Source: UBA1479 sp963976055 | GTDB taxonomy: Bacteria > Pseudomonadota > Alphaproteobacteria > Rhodospirillales > Casp-alpha2 | Length of the DNA stretch: 64,000 bases | Direction: 5' to 3' | Assembly: GCA_963976055.1 (NCBI GenBank) | Contig: CAXBJB010000008.1 | Span: 115,387-179,386 of the forward strand | In this document: positions 48,899 through 57,197 of the stretch, piece by piece | Layout of the letters: the number at the start of each line of letters is the position of its first letter | How positions within the stretch are numbered: the first letter of the stretch is position 1 | Program-made: the position numbers and the translations under genes | The notes under the pieces: generated by a model | Databases searched by the model: none | Told to the model about the DNA's origin: nothing | Seen by the model: the letters and a program-made list of their open reading frames with translations, nothing else

Positions 48899-49159
48899 TT
48901 ATCCCATAGCCAGTGAACGAATGCCCGCCCGTGCCTCTTCGGCGACGGCGGTGCGCAGCGCCTGCGCCGCCGGTGTGAGCGGCTCCCCCGCCATCAGGCG
49001 GAAGGCGACCCGATCCGGGGCCAGGCCGGGCAAGGGCGCGGACGGCGGCGACAGCCCCGGCGCCAAGGACAGGGCCGTGCGCAGGGTGATGCCCAGCCCC
49101 GCCCGCACGGCCGCCAGCACCCCCGGCAGGGACGGGCTGGTCATGGCGATTTCCCAGGG
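48899..49159 (-). pseudogene. LysR-type regulator, 3' fragment
   Basis: The minus strand encodes the last about 85 residues of a LysR-type substrate-binding domain: LPWEIAMTSPSLPGVLAAVRAGLGITLRTALSLAPGL, then PDRVAFRLMAGEPLTPAAQALRTAVAEEAR. The helix-turn-helix and the first half of the effector domain are missing. Upstream, the frame runs into the 3' part of a tautomerase gene on the other strand. The fragment is therefore a 5'-truncated remnant and not a working regulator. Confidence 0.72.
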
Positions 49160-49339
49160 CAGACCAACACGACCCAAGAGAAGGCGGCCATGATCGCCGC
49201 CACGCGGGACATGCTGCTGCGCGTCCTGCCCGAGCTGAGCGCGGTCGCCTATGTGGTGATCGACGAAATTCCGGCCACGGACTGGGGCTATGGCGGGCTG
49301 ACCCAGGCCGCGCGCAAGCGCCGCGCGGACGCGGCCTAG
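49157..49339 (+). pseudogene. 4-oxalocrotonate tautomerase-like gene, 3' fragment
   Basis: The plus strand reads GQTNTTQEKAAMIAATRDMLLRVLPE and then VAYVVIDEIPATDWGYGGLTQ to a TAG stop at 49337-49339. This is the C-terminal part of a small tautomerase; the N-terminal strand with the catalytic Pro is absent. It sits head to head with the LysR fragment, as expected if a deletion removed the two 5' ends and the shared promoter region of a divergent regulator-enzyme pair. Confidence 0.65.
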
Positions 49340-49465
49340 TGGCTTGTTTTTAATATTTGAGTCCGACGAAGTTGGACGCAAATGTGCAAAAACAGCCAAA
49401 ACAAAAGGTTAACTATTGGTAGGGCGACAGTTCACGGGAGCGAAGTGTCGGAGTCTATCCACTAG
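49336..49465. mobile_element. Possible small CTAG-flanked insertion remnant
   Basis: CTAG at 49336-49339 and CTAG at 49462-49465 enclose 122 bp that begin TGG and end CCA. Beyond those 3 bp the ends are not a clean inverted repeat, although TCCGAC occurs near both (left arm forward, right arm in reverse complement). The right CTAG contains the TAG stop of the LysE-type gene and the left one contains the stop of the tautomerase fragment. It may be a decayed element; evidence is weak. Confidence 0.3.
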
Positions 49466-50082
49466 GTCCGCCGCACCATGGCCAGACCGGCACCGGCGGC
49501 GATCAGCATGCCGCCGGTGACCCGGTTGCGGATGCGCTGGGCGCGTTCGCTCTTGAACGCCCCCAACAGCCGCCCGCCGATCACCGCATACCCGCTGTCG
49601 AACAGCACGGCGATCACCAGGAACGCGCCGCACATCGCCCACAACTGCGGGCCCGCGGGCAGACCAGGGTCGAGGAATTGCGGAAAGAACGCGGCGTAGA
49701 ACGCGAGAAGCTTCGGATTGGTCCAGGCCACGAACGCCGCCTGCAGGAACATGCGCCCGGTGCCTGGGGCGGTGACGGCGGGGGCCTCCGGCGGGACCGG
49801 CTTCTCGCGGAAGGCCTGCATGCCCAGATAGACCAGATAGGCCACGCCGAGCCAGCGCAGCACCTCGAACCCGTCGGACAGGACCGCCATGGCCGAGGCT
49901 AGGCCGAGCGCCGTAATCGCCAGCTGCTGCGCCAGGGCGAAGGCCGTGCCGGCGACGGTGATCAGCCCGGCCTTGACCCCGAACCGCATGGACCGCGAAA
50001 TCACCAGCATCACGTTGGGCCCGGGAATGATGATCAGCACCGCCGTGGCGGCGATGAAGGCGGAAAACAGCGTCCAGTTCAT
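49462..50082 (-). CDS. LysE/RhtB-family amino-acid exporter
   Basis: A 206-residue inner-membrane protein with about six hydrophobic helices. The N-terminal MNWTLFSAFIAATAVLIIIPGPNVMLVISRSMRFG is the LysE/RhtB signature, and FVAWTNPKLLAFYAAFFPQF is the second family block. It exports amino acids or derivatives such as homoserine lactone; the substrate cannot be told. It is divergent from lepA (112 bp between starts). The stop codon lies in a CTAG border. Confidence 0.88.
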   Translation of the reverse strand: MNWTLFSAFIAATAVLIIIPGPNVMLVISRSMRFGVKAGLITVAGTAFALAQQLAITALGLASAMAVLSDGFEVLRWLGVAYLVYLGMQAFREKPVPPEAPAVTAPGTGRMFLQAAFVAWTNPKLLAFYAAFFPQFLDPGLPAGPQLWAMCGAFLVIAVLFDSGYAVIGGRLLGAFKSERAQRIRNRVTGGMLIAAGAGLAMVRRT

Positions 50083-50194
50083 GGCGGGCCCAATCTTGTC
50101 TCGTCGTCTCCGATTTGCTTAGCAAAGGCGGGGGGCGCCGTAAATGCGATTCCCCTTTGCTACCGCCCGCCGCCGATGCTACATCACGCCCGCC

Positions 50195-51997
50195 ATGACA
50201 ACCGACCTCAGCCATATCCGCAACTTCGCGATCATCGCCCATATCGACCACGGGAAATCGACCCTGGCCGACCGCCTGATTCAGATGACGGGCGGGCTGA
50301 CCGACCGCGAGATGTCGGAACAGGTGCTCGACAGCATGGATATCGAGCGCGAGCGCGGCATCACCATCAAGGCGCAGACCGTGCGCCTGGACTACACGGC
50401 CAAGGACGGCGAGAAATACGTCCTCAACCTGATCGACACGCCGGGCCATGTCGACTTCACCTACGAGGTCTCGCGCTCGCTCGCCGCCTGCGAAGGCTCG
50501 CTGCTGGTCGTCGACGCGACCCAGGGGGTCGAGGCGCAGACCCTGGCCAACGTCTATCTCGCCCTCGACGTCGATCATGAGATCGTTCCCGTGCTCAACA
50601 AGATCGACCTGCCGGCGGCCGAGACGGAACGGGTCAAGGCGCAGATCGAGGACGTGATCGGCCTGGACACCTCTGACGCCCTGGAAATTTCCGCCAAGAC
50701 CGGGATCGGCATCGACAGCGTGCTCGAAGCCATCGTCACCCGTCTGCCGGCGCCCAAGGGCGATCCGGCGGCGCCGCTCACGGCCCTTTTGGTCGACAGC
50801 TGGTACGATCCCTATCTCGGCGTGATGATCCTGGTTCGGGTCGTCGACGGCACCCTCAAGCGCGGCCAACGCATCCGCATGATGGCCAACAACGCCGCCT
50901 ATCAGGTGGAGCAGGTCGGCTATCTCAGGCCCAAGCCGACCAAGGTGGACGAGCTGGGGCCGGGCGAGGTCGGCTATTTCACCGCCGCCATCAAACGCGT
51001 CGCCGACACCAACGTGGGCGACACCATCACCGACGACCGCAAGCCGGCGGCCAAGCCGCTGGCCGGGTTCAAGCCCTCGGTCCCCGTGGTGTTCTGCGGC
51101 CTGTTTCCGACCGATGCCGGCGATTACGAAGACCTGCGCGATTCCCTGGAAAAGCTGCACCTGAACGACGCCAGCTTCCATTTCGAGGCCGAATCCTCCG
51201 CCGCCCTGGGCCTGGGGTTCCGCTGCGGTTTTCTCGGCCTGCTGCATCTGGAAATCGTCCAGGAACGGTTGGAGCGCGAATTCGACCTCGATCTCATCAC
51301 CACGGCGCCCAGCGTGGTCTACAAGGTTCACCGGACCGACGGCGTGATGCGCGAACTGCACAACCCCGTGGACATGCCGGATCCGTCGGCCATCGATTTC
51401 ATCGAGGAACCCTGGATCAAGGCCAGCATCATGGTGCCCGACGAATATCTCGGCGCCGTGCTGCAGCTGTGCACGGACCGCCGCGGCGAACAGGAAACCC
51501 TGACCTATGTCGGCAACCGAGCGCTGGTCGTCTACCATCTGCCGCTCAACGAAATCGTGTTCGATTTCTACGACCGCCTGAAATCCGTCAGCCGCGGCTA
51601 CGCCAGCTTCGACTACGAACTGGAAGGCTACCGCGAGGGCGACCTGGCCAAGGTCTCGATCCTGGTCAACCTGGAGCCCGTGGACGCGCTGGCCTTCATC
51701 GTCCACAAATCCCATGCCGAGGCCCGCGGCCGCCAGATCTGCGAAAAGCTGAAGGATCTGATCCCGCGCCAGCTGTTCAAGATCGCGATCCAGGCGGCCA
51801 TCGGCGGCAAGGTCATCGCCCGCGAAACGCTGGGCGCCATGCGCAAGGACGTCACCTCCAAATGTTACGGCGGCGACATCACGCGCAAGAAAAAGCTTCT
51901 GGAAAAGCAGAAGAAGGGCAAGAAGCGCATGCGCCAGTTCGGCAACGTCGAAATCCCGCAGTCGGCCTTCCTGGCCGCGCTCAAGACCGGCGAATAA
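50195..51997 (+). CDS. lepA: Elongation factor 4 (LepA)
   Basis: A 600-residue translational GTPase. G1 is IIAHIDHGKSTLADRL, G2/G3 regions ERERGITIKAQTVRL and LIDTPGHVDFTYEV, and G4 is VLNKIDLP. The C-terminal domain unique to LepA is present (GKVIARETLGAMRKDVTSKCYGGD and KKLLEKQKKGKKRM). It acts on stalled or mis-translocated ribosomes. The start at 50195 was chosen because the conserved fold begins at once, and an open frame to 50144 is not needed. Confidence 0.95.
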   Translation: MTTDLSHIRNFAIIAHIDHGKSTLADRLIQMTGGLTDREMSEQVLDSMDIERERGITIKAQTVRLDYTAKDGEKYVLNLIDTPGHVDFTYEVSRSLAACEGSLLVVDATQGVEAQTLANVYLALDVDHEIVPVLNKIDLPAAETERVKAQIEDVIGLDTSDALEISAKTGIGIDSVLEAIVTRLPAPKGDPAAPLTALLVDSWYDPYLGVMILVRVVDGTLKRGQRIRMMANNAAYQVEQVGYLRPKPTKVDELGPGEVGYFTAAIKRVADTNVGDTITDDRKPAAKPLAGFKPSVPVVFCGLFPTDAGDYEDLRDSLEKLHLNDASFHFEAESSAALGLGFRCGFLGLLHLEIVQERLEREFDLDLITTAPSVVYKVHRTDGVMRELHNPVDMPDPSAIDFIEEPWIKASIMVPDEYLGAVLQLCTDRRGEQETLTYVGNRALVVYHLPLNEIVFDFYDRLKSVSRGYASFDYELEGYREGDLAKVSILVNLEPVDALAFIVHKSHAEARGRQICEKLKDLIPRQLFKIAIQAAIGGKVIARETLGAMRKDVTSKCYGGDITRKKKLLEKQKKGKKRMRQFGNVEIPQSAFLAALKTGE

Positions 51998-52017
51998 CCG
52001 GGCCGGGGCGATCCGAC

Positions 52018-52302
52018 ATGCTGCCCAACCCCAAGGCTCCCGTCCGCTCGTTCCTCACCGGCTGTCTGTTCCTGGCGGCCCTGGTCACGGCGGCGCTGAT
52101 GGTCTGGACCCTGCGCCAGGAAGGCGGGGCGCAATATTGCCTTGAGGGCGGCGGGGAGATGTTGGGCCTGTGCCGCCCGACGGCGGATTTCCTCCTCAAC
52201 GGTCTGGTCTGGTACGCCCTGATCTTCGGCGCCCTGGCCCTGCCCATCGTGTCCGTGGTGGCGATGCGCTGGGCGGCCCGGCGCCGCGGGCCCAGGAATT
52301 GA
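52018..52302 (+). CDS. Small two-helix membrane protein
   Basis: A 94-residue protein with two hydrophobic helices (FLTGCLFLAALVTAALMVWTL and LVWYALIFGALALPIVSVVAM) and a loop with two cysteines (YCLEGGGEMLGLC) that may face the periplasm and could form a disulfide. I do not recognise a family. It starts 20 bp after lepA and shares its direction, so it is probably in the same transcript. Confidence 0.6.
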   Translation: MLPNPKAPVRSFLTGCLFLAALVTAALMVWTLRQEGGAQYCLEGGGEMLGLCRPTADFLLNGLVWYALIFGALALPIVSVVAMRWAARRRGPRN

Positions 52303-52318
52303 GCCAGGGTTCCAGGCC

Positions 52319-52861
52319 CTAGCGGTCCGCCCCCGGCGGCGGCGGCAGGCTGTCGACGTCGATGTCGAAATCCGCTTCCGATTCCGCGTAAGTCAGCCCG
52401 GCTTCGTCCAGGAAATGCTGGGTTTCGTGGCTCGGCGCCATGTCGTCGCCGTCGCCGTAGCCGTCGCGCATGGCCTGCTCGGCCAGCTCGTCATACAGAA
52501 ACAGGGAATCCTCGCGCTCCTGCAAATCCTGCACCTCGTCCGCCGTCAAGGGCCGCCGCGGCCGGCAGAACCAGGTCAGCAGCCCGCCGGGCGCGCCGGT
52601 CAAGAGCCAGGCCGGCAGGTCGAGCAGGGGGCGGATCACGGCGGACCACAATTCGGGCGACAGGCGCTCGACCCGGATCTGCGTGACCACCAGGTTGCCG
52701 GGCCAGGCCGTGTACCAAATGTCGTGGGCCGACACCAGATGCAGGCCGCGCCCGGGCTCGGCTTTGACCAGGGCTTCGGCCGCGCCGGCGGCGAACGCCG
52801 CCAGCAGCAGGGCCCAGCCCAGGTAGAACGCCACGCGCTTTATGGTCCAGCCGGTCATCAT
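52319..52861 (-). CDS. Membrane protein of unknown function
   Basis: A 180-residue protein with one N-terminal hydrophobic helix (VAFYLGWALLLAAFAAGAAEAL), a second hydrophobic region near LLDLPAWLLTGAPGGLLTWF and an acidic cytoplasmic-looking C-terminus (about residues 108-180). Architecture suggests a membrane anchor with a charged tail. The family is not identified. It converges on the two-helix gene with a 16-bp gap. Confidence 0.6.
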   Translation of the reverse strand: MMTGWTIKRVAFYLGWALLLAAFAAGAAEALVKAEPGRGLHLVSAHDIWYTAWPGNLVVTQIRVERLSPELWSAVIRPLLDLPAWLLTGAPGGLLTWFCRPRRPLTADEVQDLQEREDSLFLYDELAEQAMRDGYGDGDDMAPSHETQHFLDEAGLTYAESEADFDIDVDSLPPPPGADR

Positions 52862-53031
52862 GGTTTTGTTATGGGGCCGGCGCCCGGTCCGGGCAATGAT
52901 TATCGGGACACGATGCCGTGCGCGGTTTGTTAGGCGCGCCGCCGCTTTAACCGTTGCATGCCACCCCGCCGCCCGCTATTTTCCGCCCCCTGTTCCCCGG
53001 GGGCCGCGACGGCCCCGGCGGCGGAACGCGC

Positions 53032-53121
53032 GGAGGGGTGGCCGAGTGGCTGAAGGCGCACGCTTGGAAAGCGTGTATAGGGGAAACTCTATCGAGGGTT
53101 CGAATCCCTCTCCCTCCGCCA
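53032..53121 (+). tRNA. tRNA-Ser (anticodon GGA)
   Basis: Begins GGAGGGGTGGCCGAGTGGCT. A long variable arm (about ATAGGGGAAACTCTAT) marks a class II tRNA. The anticodon loop CTTGGAAA within CACG-CTTGGAAA-GCGTG gives GGA, reading UCC/UCU serine codons. The T arm is GAGGG-TTCGAAT-CCCTC and CCA is encoded at 53119-53121. Confidence 0.95.
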
Positions 53122-53182
53122 AACTTCCCTGAATTCCCATAAGTTCCCCGTCTCCGGGCCGCAGACCCGGCCGCCCGGCTAA

Positions 53183-53198
53183 ATTGACCCAGGTCAAT
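53183..53198. promoter_or_regulatory. FNR/CRP-family-type operator
   Basis: ATTGAC-CCAG-GTCAAT has perfect 6-bp inverted half-sites with a 4-bp spacer, the geometry of FNR/FixK/Dnr sites (TTGAT-N4-ATCAA) with C/G in the fifth position. It is 100 bp upstream of the cytochrome c gene start. Confidence 0.55.
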
Positions 53199-53201
53199 GC
53201 A

Positions 53202-53228
53202 AAAAACCATATTTGCATCATGGTTTTT
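53202..53228. promoter_or_regulatory. AT-rich inverted repeat upstream of the cytochrome operon
   Basis: AAAAACCAT (53202-53210) and ATGGTTTTT (53220-53228) are an exact 9-bp inverted repeat with a 9-bp spacer (ATTTGCATC). It lies immediately downstream of the FNR-like site and may be a second operator or a leader hairpin. Confidence 0.45.
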
Positions 53229-53297
53229 GCTGACTTTCCGTTGTCCGGCGAAGATGCCGCGGTGGCGGGAAAGGGAAACCGACAGGGGAACATCACA

Positions 53298-54038
53298 ATG
53301 AAAAGCCGAGTGAGCGGAGTAAGCGGGGGCGTTTTGGCCGCGGTTCTGGCCGCGGGGTTTGTGTTCGGCGGTCCGACCGCCGGATGGGCGGCGGACGATA
53401 TCACCGAGGCGGCGTCCATCGCCCGCGGCGGCAAGCTTTACGACAAGTGGTACAAGGTGGTCGGCCAGAAAGCGCCGACCGAAAGCCACAAGCTTTATCC
53501 CGCCGACAAGGAATACGCCAAGAAAGCGAACGCCAACTGGCGGTGCAAGGAATGCCACGGCTGGGACGGCCTGGGTAAGGACGGCGCCTACGCCAAGGGC
53601 AAGCATTTCTCCGGCATCAAGGGCATCAACGGCATGGCCGGCGGCGACCCGGCCAAGGTGGTCGCCCTGCTGAAGGCGCCGGCGCACGGTTTTACCGACA
53701 AGCTGTCGGACCGTGATTTCACGGACCTCGCCAATTTCGTGACCAAAGGTCAGGTCGACATGGACAAGTATATCGACCGCGCCGCCAAGACGCCCAAGGG
53801 TGACGCCGCCAAAGGTGCGGCCTACTACCAGACCATCTGTGCCGGCTGCCACGGCCTGAAGGGATTGGAGCCCAAGGAGATGCCGCCGCTCGGCAGCCTC
53901 ATGGGGAACCCGTGGGAGATCATGCACAAGGTTCTTTACGGCCAGCCTGGTGAGCAGATGCCGGCCCTCTTGGCCATCGACCGTCAGGTCGTGACCGACA
54001 TTCTGGCTCACCTGACCACCCTGCCGAAGGAACGGTAA
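53298..54038 (+). CDS. Periplasmic diheme cytochrome c
   Basis: A 246-residue protein with a signal peptide (GVLAAVLAAGFVFGGPTAGWAA) and two heme-binding motifs, CKECHGW near residue 88 and CAGCHGL near residue 182, with distal methionines available near each (for example GINGMAGG and QMPALL). The two domains differ in length. It precedes the tetraheme NapC/NirT gene by 46 bp, so the two probably form a quinol-to-periplasm electron path. No terminal reductase or oxidase gene is in the operon. ACAGGGGAACATCAC before the ATG serves as ribosome site. Oxygen-responsive control is suggested by the FNR-like site. Confidence 0.85.
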   Translation: MKSRVSGVSGGVLAAVLAAGFVFGGPTAGWAADDITEAASIARGGKLYDKWYKVVGQKAPTESHKLYPADKEYAKKANANWRCKECHGWDGLGKDGAYAKGKHFSGIKGINGMAGGDPAKVVALLKAPAHGFTDKLSDRDFTDLANFVTKGQVDMDKYIDRAAKTPKGDAAKGAAYYQTICAGCHGLKGLEPKEMPPLGSLMGNPWEIMHKVLYGQPGEQMPALLAIDRQVVTDILAHLTTLPKER

Positions 54039-54084
54039 CCGCCAACCGTGGCCGCCGCATTCCGGCTGATCAAGGAACAAAGCC

Positions 54085-54657
54085 GTGATCAAGAAACTCT
54101 GGTCCTGGTTTACGGGTCCGGCCCTGCGCTGGGGATGGGGGCCCGTGTTCGTCGTTGGCGGCATTGCCGGCATCGTCTTCTGGGGCGGGTTCAACACCGC
54201 CATGGAAGCCACCAACAGCCTCGAATTCTGCGTCTCCTGCCATGAGATGCGAACCACGGTCTATGAGGAATACAAGAAGACCGTCCACTACAAGAACCCG
54301 TCCGGCGTGCGCGCCATCTGCTCCGACTGCCATGTGCCGAAGCCGTGGACGGCCAAGCTCGTGCGCAAGATTCAGGCGACCAACGAGCTGTTTCACAAGG
54401 TCAGGGGCACCATCGACACGCCCGAGAAGTTCGAGGCCAAACGCATGGAACTGGCCGAGCATGTCTGGGCCGCCATGAAGGCCACGGACTCGCGCGAATG
54501 CCGCAACTGCCATGCCTGGGATTCCATGGATTTCCACAAGCAAAGCCGCCGTGCCTCGGAAAAGATGCAGGAAGGCATGAAAAAGGGCGACACCTGCATC
54601 GACTGCCACAAAGGTATCGCGCACAAGCTGCCGGCGGGATACGGGCGCGACGACTAG
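54085..54657 (+). CDS. NapC/NirT-family tetraheme cytochrome c
   Basis: A 190-residue membrane-anchored quinol dehydrogenase. One N-terminal helix (about residues 18-38, WGPVFVVGGIAGIVFWGGF) is followed by four CxxCH motifs: CVSCHEM, CSDCHVP, CRNCHAW and CIDCHKG. This matches NapC/NirT by size and by heme number. It oxidises quinol and passes electrons to periplasmic acceptors; here the likely partner is the upstream diheme cytochrome. The terminal reductase cannot be named. Start is GTG 54085 with AAGGAA 7 bp upstream. Confidence 0.92.
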   Translation: MIKKLWSWFTGPALRWGWGPVFVVGGIAGIVFWGGFNTAMEATNSLEFCVSCHEMRTTVYEEYKKTVHYKNPSGVRAICSDCHVPKPWTAKLVRKIQATNELFHKVRGTIDTPEKFEAKRMELAEHVWAAMKATDSRECRNCHAWDSMDFHKQSRRASEKMQEGMKKGDTCIDCHKGIAHKLPAGYGRDD

Positions 54658-54779
54658 TCGCCGCCCGTCTTGACCGCATCCCCCCTTCCGGCCCGCGCCG
54701 GGGGTTGCTAGTCTCTGCCCCCGCACCTTCCCGCTCCCGGCGCCACTGCCCGGGGCGGCCAGCCTTGAGGACATTCCAC

Positions 54780-55667
54780 ATGACCAACATCGCATTCATC
54801 GGCGTCGGCAACATGGGCAATCCCATGGCGGCAAACCTGATCAAGGCCGGCCATGCGATCGCCGCCTTCGACCTGTCGGCGGATCTTTTGGCCAAGGCCG
54901 CCGCCGCCGGGGCCACCGCCGCCGCCAGCGCGGTGGACGCCGCCCAGGGGGCCGAGGCCGTCATCACCATGCTGCCCGCCGGCAAGCATGTGAAGGACGT
55001 CTGCCTGGGCGGCCTGTTCGACGCCCTGCCCGCCGGCACCCTGGTGATCGACTGTTCGACCATCGATGTCGACACCGCACGCGAAGTTCACGCGGCGGCG
55101 GCGGACCGGGGCCTCGCCATGGTCGACGCGCCCGTGTCCGGCGGCGTCGGCGGGGCCGAGGCCGCGACCCTGACCTTCATGGTCGGCGGCGCCGACGACG
55201 CCTTCGCCCGGGCCAAGCCGATCCTGGAAAAGATGGGCAAGACCATCGTCCATTGCGGCGGGCCGGGGAACGGCCAGGCGGCCAAGATCTGCAACAACAT
55301 GATGCTGGGCATCCAGATGGCGTCCGTGGCCGAGGCCTTCGTGCTGGCCGAGAAACTCGGCCTCGACGCGCAGCGCCTGTTCGATGTGTCGTCCACGGCC
55401 TCCGGCCAGTGCTGGTCGCTGACCACCTATTGTCCGGTGCCCGGCCCGGTGCCGACCTCGCCGGCCAACCGGGATTACGCCCCCGGCTTCGCGGCGGCCC
55501 TGATGCTGAAGGACATGGGCCTCGCCATCGCCGCCGCGCACAGCACCGGCGCCGATGTGTCGGTCGCCGAAAAGGCGGCGTCGCTGTATCGGGATTACGC
55601 CGACGCGGGCCAGGCCGGGAAGGATTTTTCCGGCATCATCAACCTGATCCGCGACCGCGCGACATAG
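54780..55667 (+). CDS. mmsB: 3-hydroxyisobutyrate dehydrogenase
   Basis: A 295-residue beta-hydroxyacid dehydrogenase. The NAD site is IAFIGVGNMGNPMAANLIKAGH, substrate loop DAPVSGGVGGAEAATLTFMVGG, and the catalytic lysine lies in GNGQAAKICNNMMLG. The long insert SGQCWSLTTYCPVPGPVPTSPANRDYAPGF is characteristic of true 3-hydroxyisobutyrate dehydrogenases of valine breakdown, as opposed to tartronate semialdehyde reductases. No other valine-pathway gene is near. Confidence 0.92.
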   Translation: MTNIAFIGVGNMGNPMAANLIKAGHAIAAFDLSADLLAKAAAAGATAAASAVDAAQGAEAVITMLPAGKHVKDVCLGGLFDALPAGTLVIDCSTIDVDTAREVHAAAADRGLAMVDAPVSGGVGGAEAATLTFMVGGADDAFARAKPILEKMGKTIVHCGGPGNGQAAKICNNMMLGIQMASVAEAFVLAEKLGLDAQRLFDVSSTASGQCWSLTTYCPVPGPVPTSPANRDYAPGFAAALMLKDMGLAIAAAHSTGADVSVAEKAASLYRDYADAGQAGKDFSGIINLIRDRAT

Positions 55668-55702
55668 CAACAAAAGCAACTCGACCTAAGGAGCATCCAT
55701 CC

Positions 55703-56191
55703 ATGACCATCAAGACCGGCGACCGCGTGCCTTCCGCCACGATCTTCAAAATGGGCGCCGACGGCGGGCCCGAAGCCGTTTCCACCGACGATTATTTCAA
55801 GGGCCGCAAGGTCGTGGTGTTCGGCCTGCCCGGCGCCTTCACGCGCACCTGTTCGGCCAAGCACCTGCCGGGTTTCGTCGCCCAGGCCGACGCCATCCTG
55901 GCCAAGGGTGTCGACGAGATCGCCTGCGTCTCCGTCAACGACGCCATGGTCATGACCGCCTGGGGCGTGGCCCACGAGGCGCCCGGCAAGGTCACCATGC
56001 TGTCCGACGGCAACGGTGCCCTGACCGAGGCCATGGGCCTGGCCACGGACATGTCGGCCAAGGGCTACGGCAAGCGCTCCAAGCGCTACGCCATGATCGT
56101 CGATGACGGCACCGTCACCCATTTCGCGCTGGAGACGGAGCCCGGGCTCAACGTTTCCTCGGCGGAGCAGATTCTTACGGCCCTCGGCTGA
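55703..56191 (+). CDS. Peroxiredoxin (Prx5/redoxin type)
   Basis: A 162-residue peroxiredoxin. The peroxidatic cysteine is in VFGLPGAFTRTCSAKHLPGF, the Prx5 active-site pattern (PxxxTxxC). No C-terminal grx domain or second conserved resolving cysteine is apparent, so it may be a 1-Cys form or use a glutathione or glutaredoxin partner. It reduces organic hydroperoxides or H2O2. ACCTAAGGAGCATC provides a strong ribosome site for ATG 55703. Confidence 0.92.
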   Translation: MTIKTGDRVPSATIFKMGADGGPEAVSTDDYFKGRKVVVFGLPGAFTRTCSAKHLPGFVAQADAILAKGVDEIACVSVNDAMVMTAWGVAHEAPGKVTMLSDGNGALTEAMGLATDMSAKGYGKRSKRYAMIVDDGTVTHFALETEPGLNVSSAEQILTALG

Positions 56192-56213
56192 ACTCATCAT
56201 GAAGGAGAGACCG

Positions 56214-57125
56214 ATGACCGACGGCGGTAACATGCGCCCGTTGCAGTTCACCCATTTCGGGGCGGCGGGCTGGAAAATCACGGACGGCGAGACGGTGATC
56301 CTGCTCGACCCCTATTTGTCGCGGGTGCGCTTTCAGGGCCGGCGCTACGGCCCCAACGACGCGACGGAAATTCCGGGCGATCCGCGCCCCGTGGTCAAGA
56401 TGACCGAACCGGCGCCCAGCGACGCGGCGACCATCGACCGTCACGTGCCCAAGGCCGACTACATCATCCTGTCCCATTCCCATTTCAACCACGCCATGGA
56501 CGTGCCCTATATCGCCAACAAGACGGGGGCGGTGGTGATCGGCACGGAAAGTACCTGCAACATCGCCGCCAACGGCGGCGTGCCGGACGAACAGATCCAT
56601 GCCGTGCGGGGCGGCGAGGATTACGCTTACGAAAAATTCTCGATCCGCGTGATCCCGAGCCTGCATTCCGCCCTGTCGTGCAAGCTGTACAAGGATTTCG
56701 GCACCATTCCGGTGCAGGACACGCCGCTTTGCCTGGACGACTATGTCGAAGGCGGCACCCTTGCCTACCTGATCCGCATCGGCGGGCGCGAGGTTTTGCT
56801 GTTCGGTTCCATGAACTTCATCGAGCGCGAGATCGACGGCCTGCGCCCCGACATCGCCTTCATCGCCGCCGCCCCCCCGCGCCTCGACATTCACGACTAC
56901 ACGGCGCGGCTGATGCGCTGCCTGGGCCGGCCGCCGCTGGTGGTCGCGACCCATTGGGACGACCAGGGCCTGCCCTTCGGTGCATCCCAGGACAAGGCCT
57001 TCGCACAGACCGACGCCTTCATCGCCGAGGTCAAGGCCGCGTCCCCGGACACGGAAGTTTTCGTGCCGCGGCATTTCGAGACCCTGGTTCTCGACGCGGC
57101 CGGGCGGATGCGCGTCGCCGATTAG
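56214..57125 (+). CDS. MBL-fold metal-dependent hydrolase (UlaG-like)
   Basis: A 303-residue metallo-beta-lactamase-fold protein. The first metal site is SHSHFNHAMD (HxHxxHxxD pattern), followed by later histidines in SLHSALS and ATHWDDQG. FTHFGAAGWKITDGETVILLDPYLSR is the fold's opening, as in UlaG-like hydrolases. The substrate is unknown. The start at 56214 has AAGGAGAG 5 bp upstream; an earlier ATG at 56199 would begin inside this site. Confidence 0.85.
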   Translation: MTDGGNMRPLQFTHFGAAGWKITDGETVILLDPYLSRVRFQGRRYGPNDATEIPGDPRPVVKMTEPAPSDAATIDRHVPKADYIILSHSHFNHAMDVPYIANKTGAVVIGTESTCNIAANGGVPDEQIHAVRGGEDYAYEKFSIRVIPSLHSALSCKLYKDFGTIPVQDTPLCLDDYVEGGTLAYLIRIGGREVLLFGSMNFIEREIDGLRPDIAFIAAAPPRLDIHDYTARLMRCLGRPPLVVATHWDDQGLPFGASQDKAFAQTDAFIAEVKAASPDTEVFVPRHFETLVLDAAGRMRVAD

Positions 57126-57197
57126 CCGCCCCGGGGCTGTACCGGCACACCGGCCCGCGTGCTAGGGTCGGCAAAACATTATTGGGAGGATACCGAC

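Noticed and set aside
48899..49399. 166-residue minus-strand frame as a complete gene
   Set aside because: Only its last about 85 residues resemble a protein family (LysR); the first half is the antisense of a tautomerase fragment on the other strand.
57126..57197. SAM or SAH riboswitch before the MetE-like gene
   Set aside because: Only 72 bp are available and no conserved core pattern is visible by eye; a covariance-model search would settle it.
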